Assembly (NCBI GenBank): GCA_025331435.1
Contig: JAIWNI010000118.1
Coordinates: 1 to 64,000 of the forward strand
From: Choanephora cucurbitarum
Lineage: Eukaryota; Mucoromycota; Mucoromycetes; Mucorales; Choanephoraceae
Length of the DNA: 64,000 bases
Reading direction: 5' to 3'
Below are positions 60,918 to 64,000 of this stretch, in pieces. How positions within the stretch are numbered: position 1 is the stretch's first letter; the number at the start of each line of letters is the position of its first letter. Both the position numbers and the translations under genes were made by a program. The notes under the pieces are model-generated. The model had not been told where the DNA came from, did no database searches, and saw nothing but the letters and a program-made list of their open reading frames with translations.

Positions 60918-61795
60918 TACGCACAGGAGTTTTTCTAATCCTCGCATTTGTATTTCCTGTTTAGTCTCTGATTCATTTGACAGCTATTCTTGATCTTTTA
61001 TTACACAACAGATTATTAAAATCTTTCTCTAACTTTTTATTCATGATGATTGGAATTTTTGAACATGTGTCAACAATCCATTACATGATCCATTAACTTG
61101 ATTGTTCACATCATTAGTCTGCAAGTCCAACATGACTCCTTTGAGAATAGTATAGAAACTATTTAAATCTTTCTTATTCAATAAACCTAACTTATATGTC
61201 TCTTTTACTTTACGCTTGGTTGTAGTTTGACATATATTCACTACCTAAATCCACTTATTTGATTAGTTCCCTTGATACTCATTACAGATCATTGTATTTC
61301 TTTACTCTTTCTATCTTACTTTACTTTACGGTGTTACGCACAGGATTTTCCTAGTACACAATTATTTTCTGACTTCTTTTCGCCACTTTGATTTCAACTC
61401 TGTATTACCTATTTAGTATTTAGCTCTTTGACAGCTCCTCTTGATCTCTTATTACACAACAAATTATTAGAATCCTTCCTTGACTTTCCATTTCATAATG
61501 ATTAGAACTTTTAGACATGTATTAATAATCCATACATGATGAGTCATTAACTTGACTGTTTAAATTATTAGTTTGCAAGTCCAACATGACTTCTTTTAGA
61601 ATAGTATATAAACTCTTAACATTTCTTATCAATAAACTTAACTTATATCTATCTTATTTACTTTACACTTGGTTGTAGTTTGACATATATTCACTACCTA
61701 AATCCTCTTATTGTTTATTAGTTCCCTTGATACTTATTACAGATCATTGTATTCTTTTATTACATCTCTTCTTTACTTTATTCTTTCTATCTTAT
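60918..61795. repeat. Tandem duplication, two diverged units of about 420-450 bp
   Basis: Unit 1 starts near 60918 (TACGCACAGGA...) and unit 2 near 61335. Shared blocks appear in the same order: 'ttacacaaca.attatta', 'gcaagtccaacatgact', 'cttggttgtagtttgacat' and 'agttcccttgatac'. The offset grows from 417 to 453 bp, so small insertions accumulated. There is no long open frame. The units could be old LTR or intergenic DNA; the origin is unknown. Confidence 0.8.
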
Positions 61796-61804
61796 CTTAC
61801 TTTA

Positions 61805-62027
61805 CGGTTCGTTACCTAAACAACGTGGTGCTCATTACTTATAACCTTGCTGCCTGATTGCCCTGTTATTTCTCTTTGATCTTTTCTCAAGTTACCGCAA
61901 AACTATACTTTGTCCTGTAACAACGGTTCGTTACCTAAACAACGTGGTGCTCATTACATATAACCTTGCTGCCTGATTGCTCCGTTATATTTCTTTGATT
62001 CTCTTTTACAAGTTACTGCAAAAAAAA
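61805..62027. repeat. Tandem duplication, two units of 119 bp
   Basis: Both units begin CGGTTCGTTACCTAAACAACG (61805 and 61924) and continue through 'gctgcctgattg' and 'aagttac.gcaaaa'. They lie immediately beyond the 3' end of the tRNA-Ala gene. Divergence is low, so this duplication is younger than the 420 bp one. Confidence 0.85.
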
Positions 62028-62069
62028 ATCAATTGAAACACATCCTATAAAAAGAAGGAAAAAAAAAGC

Positions 62070-62141
62070 TGGAGACAGCGGGGTTTGAACTCGCGACCTT
62101 TTCTATGCGAAAGAAATGTGATACCACTACACCATATCCCC
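62070..62141 (-). tRNA. tRNA-Ala (CGC)
   Basis: On the minus strand GGGGATA (62141-62135) pairs with TGTCTCC to form the acceptor stem, with discriminator A at 62070. The third pair is G-U, the classic alanine identity element. The A box is TGGTGTAGTGG and the B box GAGTTCAAACC. The anticodon arm TTTCT-TTCGCAT-AGAAA places CGC in the loop. No intron is visible, and CCA is not encoded. Confidence 0.9.
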
Positions 62142-62162
62142 AATTCGGCGGATGAAATATAA

Positions 62163-62773
62163 TGAAGTCAAGATATCGGCTAGGCGAAAGTTTTCTTTTG
62201 TCCGGTAGAGTTCCGGTAGCGGTGCGATTCGGACCAACATCTACGTCACTTTATCCCAAAAACTGGAACCCTAAAGACCTGCCTAGACCCTTTTATTCTT
62301 TTTGTTCTCTTGGTTCTGATCTGTACTACCCTTTTGAGTTCACTTACATTCCAGATAGTTACTTTTCTCTTTTGTTGTCTACTTCCGCTCCGCTGGCTCA
62401 TTTAAGCTTTTACTATTGCTTTGATTCACTCCTCATTACTACTTTAGATTTAATTCCCTTTATTTATCATTACTTACAGAATTGCCATTAACATTTCATC
62501 CACTCTGCTCATTTTAGACCAAATTATCGTTGAATCCGTACCATGCAATTCTTTAGAACAATTCTTCATTCCATTTCTGACCTTTCCTAGACCGAATCAT
62601 TTTGGACCATCATTACTTAGAAGAATAGAAATTCTTTAGCAATAGTATAAATAGTAGATATTTGTTATAATAAAATCGAGGTCGTTTTTCTTTATCTTAA
62701 ACTGGGAGTGATAATTTGATTACTTGGGAGACATTATCTTCTGTGATATTACGAATTCTGTTTTCTGTTACCA
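62163..62773 (+). repeat. Probable 5' LTR of a Ty3/Gypsy element
   Basis: The stretch between the tRNA and the gag frame begins TGAAGTCAAG and ends TGTTACCA, a possible TG...CA pair. It holds a TATA box (AGTATAAATAG, about 62643) and an AATAAA-like signal (62670), the order expected of U3-R-U5. The 3' LTR is outside the window, so neither end can be confirmed. The first TG at 62153 is an alternative start. The frame of 110 codons inside it is probably incidental. Confidence 0.45.
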
Positions 62774-62776
62774 GGT

Positions 62777-64000
62777 ATGACTATACTAGGAAGAGAAGGA
62801 TTGGCAGAGGTTATTAACACTGTCCTTTTCTCCACCTTATGTCTAGGCTTTGTTATATACTCTTGTCAAATCCTTTTACCCCTCAATTCCGCTACCTTTT
62901 ATCAAACCGATAAATACCCTCACAAGCCTATCTCAGACTTTTCATTTTGGAGAGAGATCCGTGGACCCATTGAAATCTTCCTATTTAGTCTCATTACCTC
63001 AACCTTTTATTTATTGGCAACCTACTGGTTTTCTCATTTATACATCAAATTATCTTACCATCGCACACCGTTATATCGAATAATTATGTCCCCCTTTGAA
63101 GGATTTAGCCCCAATCAAAGCAACTCAAGTGAAAGAAAGCATAAGATGAACTTGGCAGTTAGTACTGTGATGAGCAAGTTCATGGCCAGACCTGAACAAT
63201 TTTCTGGTAATCAATTCGGACGAAAATGTAATCCTCGTGGTTGGCTCAAGGCGGTCGAACGTCTACATAAAGGCTTAGATTTAACGGACGAAGAACTCCT
63301 ACTCATTGCTTCATCATATCTCACAGGACCAGCCAGTAACTGGTGGAATGCTATGGAAAGAGAAATACATACTTGGGACGAATTCGTCAAGAAATTCATG
63401 GAACAGTTCGCTAGTGGTGAACAAGTGGATGAATGGTGGGATGAACTAGAAAGTCTTAAACAGTCCAAGTCTGAAACCATAGACGATATCAAGTTCAAGA
63501 TACTCGAATTGTCCGATTTACTTAATATTACTTCAGAAACCACTCGTGCGCGCTACTTTATGAAGTCTATTAAAGGATCTATCGCTCAACGAATCGCAGA
63601 CATTGGAGTCGATACTAAGAACTGGGATCAAGTGACCTCAGCAGCCAAAAGAGTAGAAGTCAACGCTCACAAGTACGGTTCAGCAATTGAACCTGTTCAA
63701 AATCATACGAACGTTCATTCCATCCCTGATACAACTAGATCAGATCTAAGCGAAATGGGTAGCATGTTCAGCCATGATACTTTGTCAACTCAAATGCGAG
63801 AGCTTTGTCAAGGCATCAATGACCTTAAGCTTTGTGTTAACACTCAGATAAACAGCCTTAGAACTAATCAAGATCATCCACGTAATAATAACCGTCCTAC
63901 CTTCCCCTCCGCTTTTCCTCCTGCTAATCTAGGGAATGGCGAGAAGCGTTATAATACTCCCAAGTGTTACAATTGCGGCGAACTCGGTCATATATCAAGA
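62777..64000 (+). CDS. Ty3/Gypsy retrotransposon Gag, open at right edge, with hydrophobic N-terminus
   Basis: Gag forms the particle of an LTR retrotransposon. From about 63086 the frame gives a Ty3/Gypsy-type Gag: PEQFSGNQFG, GWLKAVERLH, YLTGPASNWWNAME, FVKKFMEQFA and a CCHC knuckle starting CYNCGELGHISR at the window end. The same frame is open upstream, with no stop, to an ATG at 62777, adding 103 residues. That extension has two strongly hydrophobic stretches (VLFSTLCLGFVIYSC and IFLFSLITSTFYLLATYWF) separated by a polar loop. It could be a real membrane-binding domain or a fortuitously open leader. The usual start would be ATG 63086 (MSPFEGFSP). Pol lies outside the window. Confidence 0.85.
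   Translation, partial: MTILGREGLAEVINTVLFSTLCLGFVIYSCQILLPLNSATFYQTDKYPHKPISDFSFWREIRGPIEIFLFSLITSTFYLLATYWFSHLYIKLSYHRTPLYRIIMSPFEGFSPNQSNSSERKHKMNLAVSTVMSKFMARPEQFSGNQFGRKCNPRGWLKAVERLHKGLDLTDEELLLIASSYLTGPASNWWNAMEREIHTWDEFVKKFMEQFASGEQVDEWWDELESLKQSKSETIDDIKFKILELSDLLNITSETTRARYFMKSIKGSIAQRIADIGVDTKNWDQVTSAAKRVEVNAHKYGSAIEPVQNHTNVHSIPDTTRSDLSEMGSMFSHDTLSTQMRELCQGINDLKLCVNTQINSLRTNQDHPRNNNRPTFPSAFPPANLGNGEKRYNTPKCYNCGELGHISR

Noticed and set aside
62162..62491. 109-codon frame just after the tRNA
   Set aside because: It sits in the probable LTR U3 region and has no recognisable domain.

Overview
The window is nuclear DNA of a filamentous fungus, most likely an early-diverging one of the Mucoromycota (Mucorales type). 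The evidence is AT-rich intergenic DNA, genes split by many 50-90 bp GTAAG...YAG introns, a rhizopuspepsin-like aspartic protease relic, a TMX/PDI-like protein, a Byr2/Ste11-type kinase, and a dense mix of Helitron, LINE, Tc1/IS630, CACTA-type (tnp2) and Ty3/Gypsy DNA. Genus and species cannot be told from sequence alone.

Layout. Positions 1-2433 hold the 5' part of a Helitron on the minus strand; its Rep/helicase gene runs off the left edge. Positions 2433-15827 form a very large, nearly perfect inverted repeat: two 5.7 kb arms (2433-8140 and 10121-15827) around a 1,980 bp spacer. Each arm carries a small pogo-like MITE, a broken aspartic protease gene and an intact-looking FCP1-like CTD phosphatase gene. 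The spacer and the inner arm ends carry LINE debris and a second MITE. The outer end of the left arm coincides with the Helitron 5' terminus, and the right arm shows the matching empty site. This suggests that the inverted repeat is older than the Helitron insertion and may continue beyond the window.

Positions 15.8-24.8 kb are transposon-rich: a LINE reverse transcriptase fragment, a young Tc1/IS630-like element with 180 bp terminal inverted repeats, and a decayed relative of its transposase. They surround a D-xylulokinase gene. Positions 24.9-28.8 kb hold two convergent housekeeping genes, cytosolic HSP70 and beta-tubulin. A long sparse tract follows, with a four-helix MARVEL-like membrane protein, a FAS1-domain cell-surface protein and a roughly 4 kb gene desert.

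Positions 40.5-46 kb hold a Tyr/Gly-rich secreted-type protein, a CWC2-like splicing factor, a tiny DMAC1-like gene and a signal-peptide-peptidase-like gene with an altered catalytic motif. After a CACTA-type transposase relic (47.7-49.8 kb), 50.3-60.8 kb is ordinary gene-rich DNA: propionyl-CoA carboxylase beta, a GATA factor, a SAM-RA-kinase MAPKKK, Mediator subunit 21 and a membrane-anchored PDI. The right end has two sets of tandem duplications, a tRNA-Ala(CGC) gene, and the start of a Ty3/Gypsy retrotransposon inserted just upstream of that tRNA, running off the window inside gag.

The protein-coding genes do not form one pathway. They are dispersed housekeeping, signalling and membrane genes with transposons between them. 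Exon boundaries were placed by eye from GT-AG sites and reading-frame continuity. For most genes the exon lengths sum to a multiple of three. The exceptions are the Helitron, the CWC2-like gene and the Tyr-rich gene, and each is flagged in its entry.
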